Made by a program: the position numbers and the translations under genes | Notes under the pieces: generated by a model | The model's input: the letters and a program-made list of their open reading frames with translations, nothing else | Told to the model about the DNA's origin: nothing | Database searches by the model: none | Origin: an uncultured Treponema sp. | Lineage (GTDB): Bacteria; Spirochaetota; Spirochaetia; Treponematales; Treponemataceae | Direction of reading: 5' to 3' | NCBI GenBank assembly: GCA_905372345.1 | Contig: CAJPPE010000018.1 | Span: forward strand, 1-11,817 | DNA: 11,817 nt | Shown: in pieces, positions 1 through 7,120 of the stretch | Numbering within the stretch: position 1 is the stretch's first letter | Layout: every line of letters starts with the position of its first letter

Positions 1-60
1 AAAATTCAAAATATGAGAACAAGGTTAAGGGCAGGAGAAGAGCTTGGACTTACAAGCTAG
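1..60 (+). CDS. possible 3' tail of an off-window gene
   Basis: The first reading frame is open from the window edge to a TAG at 58-60 and would encode a short basic tail ending RAGEELGLTS. Nineteen codons are too few to recognise a family, and an open stretch of this length arises easily by chance. Its last bases overlap the end of the minus-strand antitoxin relic, so at most one of the two is likely to be a functional gene end. It is reported only because a gene running in from the left cannot be excluded. Confidence 0.22.
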   Translation, partial: KIQNMRTRLRAGEELGLTS

Positions 61-172
61 GCAAGGTAGCGACTTAAAGCATTTTCCAAGATGGTATCTT
101 TTGTCGCTCCGGTCATTCGGGCTGCCTGTACAATTCCTTATACAGTTTATTTGTCATGGTCATTGTAGGCAT
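57..172 (-). pseudogene. broken ribbon-helix-helix (CopG/RelB-like) antitoxin relic
   Basis: On the minus strand an ATG at 172 follows an AGGAGG ribosome binding site (184-179, six bases away) and reads MPTMTMTNKLYKELYRQPE before a TGA at 115-113. The next frame takes over at an overlapping ATG (116) and reads MTGATKDTILENALSRYLA before a TAG at 59-57. Joined by a one-base shift, the two pieces have the layout of ribbon-helix-helix antitoxins: a beta strand (MPTMTMT), helix 1 (KLYKELYRQ), a turn (MTGATKD) and helix 2 (ILENALSRYL). Intact relatives continue into a toxin-binding tail, absent here, and no toxin gene follows. I infer a frameshifted and truncated remnant of a toxin-antitoxin module. 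The family call is by pattern recognition of 38 residues, so it is moderate at best. The alternative is two meaningless short frames. Confidence 0.42.
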
Positions 173-191
173 AGTATACCTCCTATTTTGT

Positions 192-219
192 ATTATATCA
201 CAGATTAAATGACTTTAAA
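192..219 (-). promoter_or_regulatory. promoter of the antitoxin relic
   Basis: On the minus strand a perfect TATAAT (197-192) sits 20 bases upstream of the relic's start codon, with a weak -35 candidate TTTAAA (219-214) at a 16-base spacing. The AGGAGG at 184-179 lies just downstream. Good signals in front of a broken frame fit a gene that decayed recently. It would fire divergently from the exporter operon. Confidence 0.4.
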
Positions 220-244
220 AGGGAGCGATGTAAATATTTACTTG

Positions 245-297
245 TTGTTAATACGCTTGAAATCTGTATAGAATAAATTCTTTTTTTGTGTTAAAAT
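245..297 (+). promoter_or_regulatory. candidate promoters of the ABC exporter operon
   Basis: Two overlapping candidates are visible. One is TTGTTA (245-250) and TAGAAT (269-274) with an 18-base spacer. The other is an extended -10, TGTTAAAAT (289-297), without a convincing -35. Either would give a short leader to the ATG at 320. The ribosome binding site of that gene is poor, with only GGA (301-303) and AGAG (307-310) nearby. Positions 173-319 hold nothing else recognisable apart from the divergent promoter of the relic. Confidence 0.3.
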
Positions 298-319
298 CAC
301 GGAATTAGAGTATCAAACT

Positions 320-2104
320 ATGCAAAATTTAAAAAGACTTTTATCGTATGCGAGCGGGCAAAGCCGGCTTTATCTGCTTGCCCTTATTTTTACGCTTTTT
401 TCGCAAGTGATTGTTGCCATGCAGCCCCAGCTAATCCGGATTACAATAGACTCGGTAATAGGCGGAGCTCCCCTGCCGAAAGGTTTAATATCTCGGCTTG
501 TTGCCTTGTTTAAGAATTACTTAAACGGAACAAGCGGTCTTATTGTGATGGCCTCCTTGGTAGTTGCTTTTTCACTTATAAGGGGCATCTTTACATTCGG
601 CAGAATAAACATAGCCAGTATTGCAACCGAGCGCTCAATAAAGACTCTTAGAAACAGGCTTTACAATCACATTCAGCTTCTTCCTTATTCTTATCATTCA
701 AAGGCAGAAACAGGAAATTTGATTCAGCGATGTACTTCTGATGTTGAAACCATCCGCTTGGCCCTGTATTCTCAGATAATGGACACTATAAGTGCCGTGT
801 TTTTAATAATTTATACTATTTACCTGATGGCTCAATTAAACACAAGTCTGATGCTTATCTCTTTTTGCATTATGCCTTTAACATTCTTTTCATCAGCTAT
901 ATTTTTTAAAAGAATTCAAAGTCAATTTAAAAAGGCAACAGAGTATGAAGCCTCAATGACTACTGCAATACAGGAAAATTTAACCGGCATAAGAGTCGTA
1001 AAGGCTTTTACCCGCCATCAATACGAAATAGAAAAATTTATTAAACGAAGCGAAAGATACCGCAATCAGAATTTAAGGATCAACAACAGCTTTGCCGCCT
1101 TTTGGGCTTTTTCCGATTCTCTTTCGATTGCACAAGTTTTTGGGATAATCCTTTACGGAAGCCTTCTGGCCTACCGCAATGAGATAACGGCGGGCGATTT
1201 GGTGGCCTTTATTTCTTATACGGGAATGTTAATATGGCCTGTCCGCCGTTTAGGCCGAATAATAAGCAATATCGGTAAATCATTTGTTTCTGCAAACCGT
1301 ATTGAGGCTATTTTAAATGAAAAGGCTGAAGATATTTTTCCGACAAACGAAAAACCAAAAATTACCGGAAACATAGTTTTTGATTCCGTTTCGTTTTCTT
1401 ATCCCGAAACGCAAAATCAAAAGATACTCGACAACGTTTCTTTTAGCATTAAAAGCGGACAGACCCTTGCAATCTTAGGGCCTACAGGTTCGGGAAAAAG
1501 CTCCCTTGTACATTTACTTGCCCGTCTTTATGAATATGATTCCGGTTCCATCAAAATGGACGGAAAAGAATTAAACACAATAGACAAGGGCTGGATAAGG
1601 TCGCAGGTAGGGCTTATTTTGCAGGAGCCCTTTTTATACGCCAGAACAATTATGGAAAACATCAAATTAGCAGTCCCTGATATTTCGGACTCTTCGGCCC
1701 GTCACTTCTCAAAAGTTGCTTTTTTAGACGAAGAAATAAGTAAGTTTGAAAAAGGCTATGAAACCTTGGTCGGCGAGCGCGGCGTATCTTTATCGGGAGG
1801 CCAAAAACAAAGGCTCGCAATAGCCAGAACTCTCATCAAAAATTCTCCCGTTATTATTTTTGATGACTCCCTTTCGGCCGTCGACACCCAAACGGATATC
1901 AGCATTCGTTCCGCTCTAAAAGAAGAAAAGGGAAACAAAACAATGATTATAATTTCGCATAGAATTTCAACTATTTGCGATGCGGATAATATAATCGTTT
2001 TAGAAAACGGAAAGATAAGCCAAGAGGGAACTCATGAGCAGTTGATAGCCCAAAAAGGTTTATACAAGAGAATTTACGATATTCAAAGTGCTGTAGTACA
2101 GTAA
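320..2104 (+). CDS. ABC exporter half-transporter, degenerate-site subunit (BmrC/TM287-like)
   Basis: An inner-membrane ATP-driven exporter subunit of 594 residues, with six predicted membrane helices in residues about 16-310 and a C-terminal nucleotide-binding domain. Visible motifs are Walker A GPTGSGKSS (387-395), Q-loop Gln435, X-loop VGERG, signature LSGGQKQR (491-498), Walker B ending FDD (514-516) and switch His547. The residue after the Walker B Asp is Asp516, where active exporters have the catalytic Glu. This is the hallmark of the degenerate-site subunit of heterodimeric exporters such as BmrC and TM287. The following gene, 49 bases downstream, carries the matching defects, so the two almost certainly form one heterodimer. 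The substrate is unknown; the family exports drugs, lipids or peptides. The ATG is the only reasonable start, although its ribosome binding site is weak. Confidence 0.93.
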   Translation: MQNLKRLLSYASGQSRLYLLALIFTLFSQVIVAMQPQLIRITIDSVIGGAPLPKGLISRLVALFKNYLNGTSGLIVMASLVVAFSLIRGIFTFGRINIASIATERSIKTLRNRLYNHIQLLPYSYHSKAETGNLIQRCTSDVETIRLALYSQIMDTISAVFLIIYTIYLMAQLNTSLMLISFCIMPLTFFSSAIFFKRIQSQFKKATEYEASMTTAIQENLTGIRVVKAFTRHQYEIEKFIKRSERYRNQNLRINNSFAAFWAFSDSLSIAQVFGIILYGSLLAYRNEITAGDLVAFISYTGMLIWPVRRLGRIISNIGKSFVSANRIEAILNEKAEDIFPTNEKPKITGNIVFDSVSFSYPETQNQKILDNVSFSIKSGQTLAILGPTGSGKSSLVHLLARLYEYDSGSIKMDGKELNTIDKGWIRSQVGLILQEPFLYARTIMENIKLAVPDISDSSARHFSKVAFLDEEISKFEKGYETLVGERGVSLSGGQKQRLAIARTLIKNSPVIIFDDSLSAVDTQTDISIRSALKEEKGNKTMIIISHRISTICDADNIIVLENGKISQEGTHEQLIAQKGLYKRIYDIQSAVVQ

Positions 2105-2153
2105 TACTTCAAATTATGCAGTAAATAAACTAGCGCATAAAGGAAATAAAATT

Positions 2154-3983
2154 ATGGAAGATTTTGATATAGATAAAGATAACGAAAAATTTAAAAGCGG
2201 AGTCTGGAAGAAGGTTCTAAAAGAATTCGGTTATTTTAAGGAGCTCTTGATTCCTGGGATTCTTTTGGGCGGTCTGACAGGGGCATTGGATGTAGTAGAG
2301 CCTAAGATGACTAAATATGTCCTAGACACATTTGTAAAGGGGCGGGATTTAAGCAATTTTAATGCATCAATCATTTTTACGGGAGTGTTCTTGCTGATTA
2401 CTGCAGCCTCTACCTTTTTCTACATAAGATTTGTAGGCCATTTGGAAATAAAAATGTGCCACCGCCTGAGAACAAAGTGTTTTACAAAATTGCAGACCCT
2501 TTCTATTTCTTTTTATGATAAAAATGCCGTCGGCTGGCTTATGTCAAGGATGTCCTCCGATATAAATAAATTATCCGGTATTGTTGCATGGGGTGCAACC
2601 GACCTCTTTTGGGGTTTTTGTATGATGATTACTGTAATAATCGCTATGCTTGGAGACAGCCCTAGGCTTGCCCTTATAGGCTTACTGACCCTTCCCGTAA
2701 TTGTGGTTTTCAGTATTTATCTGCGGGGTAAAATCTTAAAAGCCCAAAGACGGGTGCGCAAAATAAATTCTCAATTGACAGCCTCCTACAATGAAGATAT
2801 TCAGGGTGCTAAGACTACTAAGACCTTGGTTCGTGAAGAACTTAACGCAAAAGAATTCTTATCTAAAACCGAGGAGATGAAAACCGCCTCTATTAGAGGT
2901 ATCTTAATTTCTTCTGTTCTTATGCCGACCGTTCAATTAATCGGCGCTGTCGGAACGGGTTTAATGGTAATTTACGGAGGAATTTCGGTTGTTTCGGGGG
3001 CTATTACGATGGGATTGCTGGTTGCCTTTTTTTCTTATGTTACTCAGTTTAATGCACCCTTGGCTGAAGCCGCCGACCTCTTTGCCGAATTTATTTCGGC
3101 TCAGGCAGCAGCTGAACGTATCTTCGGGCTTCTTGAAGAGGAGTCCGAAATTAAGGACAAGGATGAGGTTATAAAAAAATACGGCACAGCTCTTTGTCCC
3201 ACAGGAGAGCAAATGCCGCCTATTAAGGGTAGTGTAAAATTTGAAAATGTTTCTTTTTGGTACAAGGAGGGAGAACCTGTATTAAGCGGTTTTAACCTCG
3301 ATGTTGAAGCGGGACAGACTATAGCCTTGGTCGGGGCTACGGGAGCCGGAAAGTCTACCATCGTAAATCTTTTTTGCAGGTTTTATGAGCCCAAAAGCGG
3401 CCGCATCCTTGTAGACGGTATAGATTATACGGATATGAGCGAAAGCTGGATTCACGAAAACCTAGGCTATGTGCTTCAGTCTCCACATCTTTTTTCGGGA
3501 ACAATTGCAGAAAATATCAGGTACGGAAAATTGGATGCAAGCGATGAAGAAATTATCGAAGCTGCAAAGCTGGTAGATGCCCATGATTTTATAGTTAAAA
3601 TGGAAAAAGGTTATGATACGGAGGTCGGAGAAGGCGGAAGCCTTCTTTCTACAGGACAAAAGCAGCTTGTTTCTTTTGCCCGCACCTTGGTAAGAAACCC
3701 TCGCCTCTTTGTTTTGGACGAAGCGACTTCTTCGATAGATACCGAAACCGAACAAAAAATTCAAAGCGCTATTACGACCGTATTGTCGGGACGAACCTCC
3801 TTTGTTGTCGCTCACAGGTTATCGACAATCAGAAATGCAGATAAGATAATTGTTGTTGAAGGCGGAAAAATGATTGAGTGCGGTAATCATGAGGAGCTGA
3901 TGAAGCAAAAAGGTCATTATTATGAGCTTTATACCCATCAATTTATCAGTGAAGAGCAGAGGTCGCTTAACATAAAGAGTTAA
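2154..3983 (+). CDS. ABC exporter half-transporter, catalytic-site subunit (BmrD/TM288-like)
   Basis: Partner half-transporter of 609 residues. A charged 28-residue N-terminus is followed by six predicted membrane helices (about 31-49, 73-95, 145-166, 170-190, 255-275 and 282-300) and a nucleotide-binding domain. Motifs are Walker A GATGAGKST (394-402), Q-loop Gln442, X-loop VGEGG, signature LSTGQKQ (498-504), Walker B LDE with catalytic Glu523, and switch His554. The signature has Thr in place of the first Gly of LSGGQ. In a head-to-tail dimer this weak signature faces the Asp516 Walker site of the upstream protein, while its intact Walker B faces that protein's intact LSGGQ. One hydrolytic and one degenerate ATP site result. 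The start is supported by AGGA at 2141-2144, nine bases upstream. No terminator is visible after the stop. Confidence 0.93.
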   Translation: MEDFDIDKDNEKFKSGVWKKVLKEFGYFKELLIPGILLGGLTGALDVVEPKMTKYVLDTFVKGRDLSNFNASIIFTGVFLLITAASTFFYIRFVGHLEIKMCHRLRTKCFTKLQTLSISFYDKNAVGWLMSRMSSDINKLSGIVAWGATDLFWGFCMMITVIIAMLGDSPRLALIGLLTLPVIVVFSIYLRGKILKAQRRVRKINSQLTASYNEDIQGAKTTKTLVREELNAKEFLSKTEEMKTASIRGILISSVLMPTVQLIGAVGTGLMVIYGGISVVSGAITMGLLVAFFSYVTQFNAPLAEAADLFAEFISAQAAAERIFGLLEEESEIKDKDEVIKKYGTALCPTGEQMPPIKGSVKFENVSFWYKEGEPVLSGFNLDVEAGQTIALVGATGAGKSTIVNLFCRFYEPKSGRILVDGIDYTDMSESWIHENLGYVLQSPHLFSGTIAENIRYGKLDASDEEIIEAAKLVDAHDFIVKMEKGYDTEVGEGGSLLSTGQKQLVSFARTLVRNPRLFVLDEATSSIDTETEQKIQSAITTVLSGRTSFVVAHRLSTIRNADKIIVVEGGKMIECGNHEELMKQKGHYYELYTHQFISEEQRSLNIKS

Positions 3984-4001
3984 TAATTATCTTCATTGCT
4001 G

Positions 4002-4030
4002 TTGTCTTTTTAGAATTATAAGTGTATAAT
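4002..4030 (+). promoter_or_regulatory. promoter of the lipoprotein gene
   Basis: TTGTCT (4002-4007) and a perfect TATAAT (4025-4030) are separated by 17 bases. Transcription would begin near 4037, so the leader would be only about 14 bases and the GAGGAG ribosome binding site (4036-4041) would lie at the very 5' end of the message. The gene may also be read through from the exporter operon. Confidence 0.55.
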
Positions 4031-4050
4031 AGCCCGAGGAGAAATGGAAA

Positions 4051-4995
4051 ATGCAAAAACTCTACTCAAAAATATTTATCGCAATTTTATGCACGGCTCT
4101 TGTTTTAGGCTGCAAGACCACTCCTAAGCCGGTTTCTGATACTCCGTTAGGCCCCGGAAAGATATCCGTTAATTCGGTTACGTGGATGATAGAACGATTG
4201 GATTCTTCAATATGGAACGGAACGCTTAAAGGCAACGGAGAGATGTTTATAAGCTTTTTTATTAACTATAAGAATTCATTTAATACGGCTGATATTAAAA
4301 AGCTTGTTATAGAATCTCCTATAGATATGTGGGCTTTAAATTCTTCTCAACTTGAAAAGATAACCGAAATAAATGATAAGGATAAAATCGCATCGGTAAA
4401 ACGCCTGCAATGCGGAGAAGGATCAGGTTCCGTTGCTCTAGGAAAGTGGAAATTTATTATTACTGATGTAAATGGAAATAAGTACGAGCAGGTGTTGGAC
4501 ATAACCGGTTTTGAAAAGAAGGCTCAAGATAAGAGCGGTGAAGCCAAGGCTGAAGAAGGAAATCTGACCTCTGCTGAAACTGAACTGAAAGGTATAAAAA
4601 TGCTTGTTCCTCAATCTTCATCAAAAAATGAGATAGCCGCTCTTTCAATGCCTGTAATCAAGTCAGTTTCAAAGGATCCCAATTCGATAGAAATTTTCTT
4701 TTCGGTAAATGATGAACGCGTAAAAAACGGCTACTTTTGGTTTGATGTGCTGGGAGAAAAATACTATAAGGACTCCGGTTCTATGATAGATGCTTCGGGA
4801 AATCCCGTAAACGGATGCAGGGCTTTTTCAAAAGACGGAAAGGAATGCCGCTATATTCTGCGGAAGGATGATTCCAATTCCGATTGGTTTGATAAGATAA
4901 CCGCCTGTTTCTTTGTTGTATCCGATACAAACAGGGTATCTTCTCCTTGGGAAGAGAGAAACAGAACAGTAAGTGCTAAGGCTGAAGTTAAATAA
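4051..4995 (+). CDS. hypothetical lipoprotein, possible two-domain beta-sandwich
   Basis: I do not recognise this 314-residue protein. It begins with a lipoprotein signal peptide: basic MQKLYSK, a hydrophobic core, and the loose lipobox VLGC with Cys21 as the lipidated residue. The mature protein should therefore be tethered to a membrane, facing the periplasm or the cell surface. A charged linker rich in Lys, Glu and Ala (about 155-178) separates two halves. Each half has strand-like stretches and ends with a segment such as GKWKFIITDVNGNKYEQ (131-147) that resembles Ig-like folds; this fold guess is weak. GAGGAG at 4036-4041, nine bases upstream, supports the ATG at 4051. A nearer ATG at 4044 is out of frame and soon stops. 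It has its own promoter and converges with the iminopeptidase gene, with ten bases between them. Confidence 0.8.
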   Translation: MQKLYSKIFIAILCTALVLGCKTTPKPVSDTPLGPGKISVNSVTWMIERLDSSIWNGTLKGNGEMFISFFINYKNSFNTADIKKLVIESPIDMWALNSSQLEKITEINDKDKIASVKRLQCGEGSGSVALGKWKFIITDVNGNKYEQVLDITGFEKKAQDKSGEAKAEEGNLTSAETELKGIKMLVPQSSSKNEIAALSMPVIKSVSKDPNSIEIFFSVNDERVKNGYFWFDVLGEKYYKDSGSMIDASGNPVNGCRAFSKDGKECRYILRKDDSNSDWFDKITACFFVVSDTNRVSSPWEERNRTVSAKAEVK

Positions 4996-5005
4996 ATTAG
5001 GATAA

Positions 5006-5947
5006 TTAAAAGAATTTTTTATGGTCTTCTGCAGCTCTTACAAGGCCGTCCACCAGTCCCGGTTCCATGCTGGAATGTCCTCCGAATAAGACAATGTTCA
5101 AATTAGATTTGGGTAATTTTTTATGCAGTTTATAAGCGGAGAAGGGCGGACAGTCCATATCGTATCTTCCTTGCACGATAGTGCAGGGGAGGTCTTTAAT
5201 CTTATCGCAGTTGTTTAGGATGTAATTATCATCTTTAAAAAAGCACTTGTGCAAAAAGTAATGACATTCAGCCTTGGCCATAGCAAGAGCTTCTTCATCA
5301 CTCATATCATAGACAGCTGGAAATAGACGCACGAGGGCCGATTCCCAACGGCTCCACTTATGGGCAGCTTCAAGCGAAAGTTTTTTATCTTCTCCAAAAA
5401 GTCGTTTTGAATAAGCTATTACCAAGGAGCTCCTTTCTTCCAGCGGAATAAAATTTTGGTAGGCTTCAAAATCTTCAGGGAAGAATTTGGAAGCTCCGCC
5501 TTCTTCGTAAATCCAGTCTATTTCTTCTTGCGTTCCTAAAAAGATTCCTCGTAGGATTATAGATACAACCTTATCGGGGTGGGCGATTGCATATATTAAG
5601 GCAAGGGTGCTTCCCCAGCTTCCACCGAAGACCATCCATTTTTTAATACTTAGATGTTCCCGTAGTTTTTCTATATCTTCAACCAGATTTTCCGATTTGT
5701 TTTCTTTCATCTCGCAAGGAGGTAAACTTTTTCCCGCACCCCTCTGATCAAATAAAACTATTCGGTAAAATTCGGGATCAAAATACTGGCTTGCAACCGG
5801 AATACATCCGCCTCCGGGGCCTCCGTGTAAAAAAACTACGGGCTTTCCATTAGGATTGCCGTATTGGGCATAATAAATACTGTGAATATCGGAAACTTTT
5901 AAAAAGCCTTCATCAAAAAGCGGTGTTTTTTCATATAAAATTTTCAT
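5006..5947 (-). CDS. pip: proline iminopeptidase (prolyl aminopeptidase)
   Basis: An alpha/beta-hydrolase of 313 residues, probably cytoplasmic because no signal peptide is present, that releases N-terminal proline from peptides. The oxyanion-hole motif HGGPGGG is at 41-47 and DQRGAGKS at 67-74. The nucleophile Ser110 lies in GGSWGS (108-113), Asp263 in GRYD (260-263) and His291 in GGHS (289-292), so the triad is complete. Spacing and length match the Serratia-type S33 family. Glu202 (in WE, 201-202) and Glu227 fit the acidic pair that family members use to hold the substrate's amino group. I recall a proline iminopeptidase being studied in T. denticola, where peptide use supports growth. The start is backed by AAGAGGT (5959-5953) and a promoter at 6000-5972. 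It is transcribed alone, divergently from the importer operon. Confidence 0.94.
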   Translation of the reverse strand: MKILYEKTPLFDEGFLKVSDIHSIYYAQYGNPNGKPVVFLHGGPGGGCIPVASQYFDPEFYRIVLFDQRGAGKSLPPCEMKENKSENLVEDIEKLREHLSIKKWMVFGGSWGSTLALIYAIAHPDKVVSIILRGIFLGTQEEIDWIYEEGGASKFFPEDFEAYQNFIPLEERSSLVIAYSKRLFGEDKKLSLEAAHKWSRWESALVRLFPAVYDMSDEEALAMAKAECHYFLHKCFFKDDNYILNNCDKIKDLPCTIVQGRYDMDCPPFSAYKLHKKLPKSNLNIVLFGGHSSMEPGLVDGLVRAAEDHKKFF

Positions 5948-5971
5948 AGATTACCTCTTATACTAAAACCT

Positions 5972-6000
5972 ATGATAGCTTTTTTGTTGCGGAATTTCAA
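5972..6000 (-). promoter_or_regulatory. promoter of pip
   Basis: On the minus strand TTGAAA (6000-5995) and TATCAT (5977-5972) are separated by exactly 17 bases, giving a leader of roughly 20 bases to the ATG at 5947. It is back-to-back with the importer promoter, with 30 bases between the two -35 boxes. Confidence 0.55.
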
Positions 6001-6003
6001 GAT

Positions 6004-6013
6004 ATCATATGAT
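6004..6013. repeat. palindrome ATCATATGAT between divergent promoters
   Basis: A perfect ten-base palindrome lies between the two outward-facing -35 boxes. Such a position could suit a shared operator, but the surrounding DNA is very AT-rich, so chance is a fair alternative. Confidence 0.3.
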
Positions 6014-6030
6014 TATATATTTTTTCTGCC

Positions 6031-6059
6031 TTGACAGGCTATTCATATATCTGTAAAAT
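6031..6059 (+). promoter_or_regulatory. promoter of the importer operon with candidate operator
   Basis: TTGACA (6031-6036, perfect consensus) and TAAAAT (6054-6059) are separated by 17 bases, making this the strongest promoter in the window. An inverted repeat overlaps it: TTGACAG (6031-6037) and CTGTAAA (6051-6057) match as arms with one mismatch across a 13-base spacer. A repressor on this repeat would block both hexamers, as expected for a metal-responsive regulator of the DtxR/TroR or Fur type. The regulator's identity is not shown by the sequence. An AGGAGG at 6085-6090 follows. Confidence 0.6.
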
Positions 6060-6097
6060 CGTATGTTAGTTAGAGTTAAATCACAGGAGGAATATCT

Positions 6098-7120
6098 ATG
6101 AGAAAAAAAATGAAGTTGTTTGCTGTTTTAATGTTTGTTATTGCAGGATTCCAATTATGGGCAGGCGGAAGCCGTGAAAAGTCGGGAACCGGGACTTTTG
6201 CCGAAGTTACCGACCATCGGGGACGGCAGGTTATAATCCAAAAAAAGCCCGAGCGTATAGTCGCTCCTTTTTATATTTTGAGTAATACGGCTCTTGCAAT
6301 CGGTTGTAGAGATATAATCGTTTCAGGTGACGGCGGGAAGAGCGGAGTAAGACCCTTTATAAAAGAATTCGCTCCCGAATTGGCTGAAAAACCCGCTTGC
6401 GGTTCTGCAAAGAGTTTAAACCTTGAAGCCCTTGCTTCGGTAAATCCCGATCTTATCCTTGTTCCGTTTAAGGCTGCTGATCAATTGCCTCAAATAGAAG
6501 CTCTCGGAGTTCCGGCCTTGGTTGTTGAACCTGAGACTATGGAAAACTTTTTCAGCTATGTAAAAATGTTGGGAAAAGCAGCCGGTAAAAATAAAGAAGC
6601 CGATAAACTTCTTAAATTTTATAATGAGATTTTAAGTGATGTGGCAGGTTTTATAAAAGGTGAAGCCCCTGTTTCAGTTTATATGAACAGCCGCTCCGAT
6701 GCCTTAAATGCACTAAGCCCTAAAATGTTTCAAGCGGAGCTTATCAAGGCTGCAGGCGGCCGATTGGTTACGGACGATATAAAGGACACATATTGGACAA
6801 AGGTTTCTCTTGAGCAAGTACATAAATATGCTCCTCAAGTTATTGTTATGGCTGCTGGCACAAAAAAATCGGGAGACCTGTCTTCTAAAAAAGAGTGGAA
6901 GGGTATTCCTGCGGTAGACACAGGAAAAATTTATACCTTTCCGTCATCGGTAGATGAGTGGGATTCTCCTATTCCCGGTTCATGCTTAGGTATTATTTGG
7001 CTCGCAGATAAATTGCATCCTGGTAAGATACCTGAAGGCTATCTTGAAACAAAAGTAAAAGTATTTTATAAGGAATTTTTCGGCAAAGAAAAAGACATAA
7101 AATCCTTGAATGTAGAGTGA
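6098..7120 (+). CDS. periplasmic metal/siderophore/cobalamin-type ABC substrate-binding protein
   Basis: A 340-residue binding protein of the BtuF/FhuD/FepB class (periplasmic-binding domain, PF01497 type). It captures a substrate in the periplasm and delivers it to the downstream permease. A signal peptide covers residues 1-22, with likely cleavage after LWA; there is no lipobox Cys, so it appears to be secreted rather than lipidated. The N-lobe opens with TDHRGRQV and KPERIV (about 38-55). Each lobe has the Glu expected to dock on the permease: Glu110 (LNLEALASVNPD) and Glu239 (SLEQVHKYAP). The C-terminus IWLADKLHPGK followed by YKEFFG is typical of the class. Ferric siderophore, haem, cobalamin, molybdate and tungstate are all possible, and sequence alone does not decide. 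AGGAGG at 6085-6090, seven bases upstream, selects ATG 6098 over the in-frame ATG four codons later. Confidence 0.88.
   Translation: MRKKMKLFAVLMFVIAGFQLWAGGSREKSGTGTFAEVTDHRGRQVIIQKKPERIVAPFYILSNTALAIGCRDIIVSGDGGKSGVRPFIKEFAPELAEKPACGSAKSLNLEALASVNPDLILVPFKAADQLPQIEALGVPALVVEPETMENFFSYVKMLGKAAGKNKEADKLLKFYNEILSDVAGFIKGEAPVSVYMNSRSDALNALSPKMFQAELIKAAGGRLVTDDIKDTYWTKVSLEQVHKYAPQVIVMAAGTKKSGDLSSKKEWKGIPAVDTGKIYTFPSSVDEWDSPIPGSCLGIIWLADKLHPGKIPEGYLETKVKVFYKEFFGKEKDIKSLNVE

Noticed and set aside
68..108. AGCGAC/GTCGCT inverted repeat enclosing a small AAGAT-GGT-ATCTT hairpin
   Set aside because: It could suggest a terminator for a left-hand gene, but the inner stem is five AT-rich pairs and followed by only a few T, and the whole lies within the antitoxin relic.
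2961..3815. Several open frames of 60-117 codons on the opposite strand or in other frames within the second exporter gene
   Set aside because: They lie wholly inside a well-supported gene, lack ribosome binding sites that I can see, and show no family motifs; the same holds for the similar small frames inside the other large genes.
4044..4053. ATG at 4044 as the lipoprotein start
   Set aside because: It is out of frame with the signal peptide and its frame ends after about 27 codons.
4996..5005. Bidirectional terminator between the lipoprotein gene and pip
   Set aside because: The ten-base gap and its flanks offer only a five-pair AT stem around GGA; no GC-rich stem or clear T-run is present.
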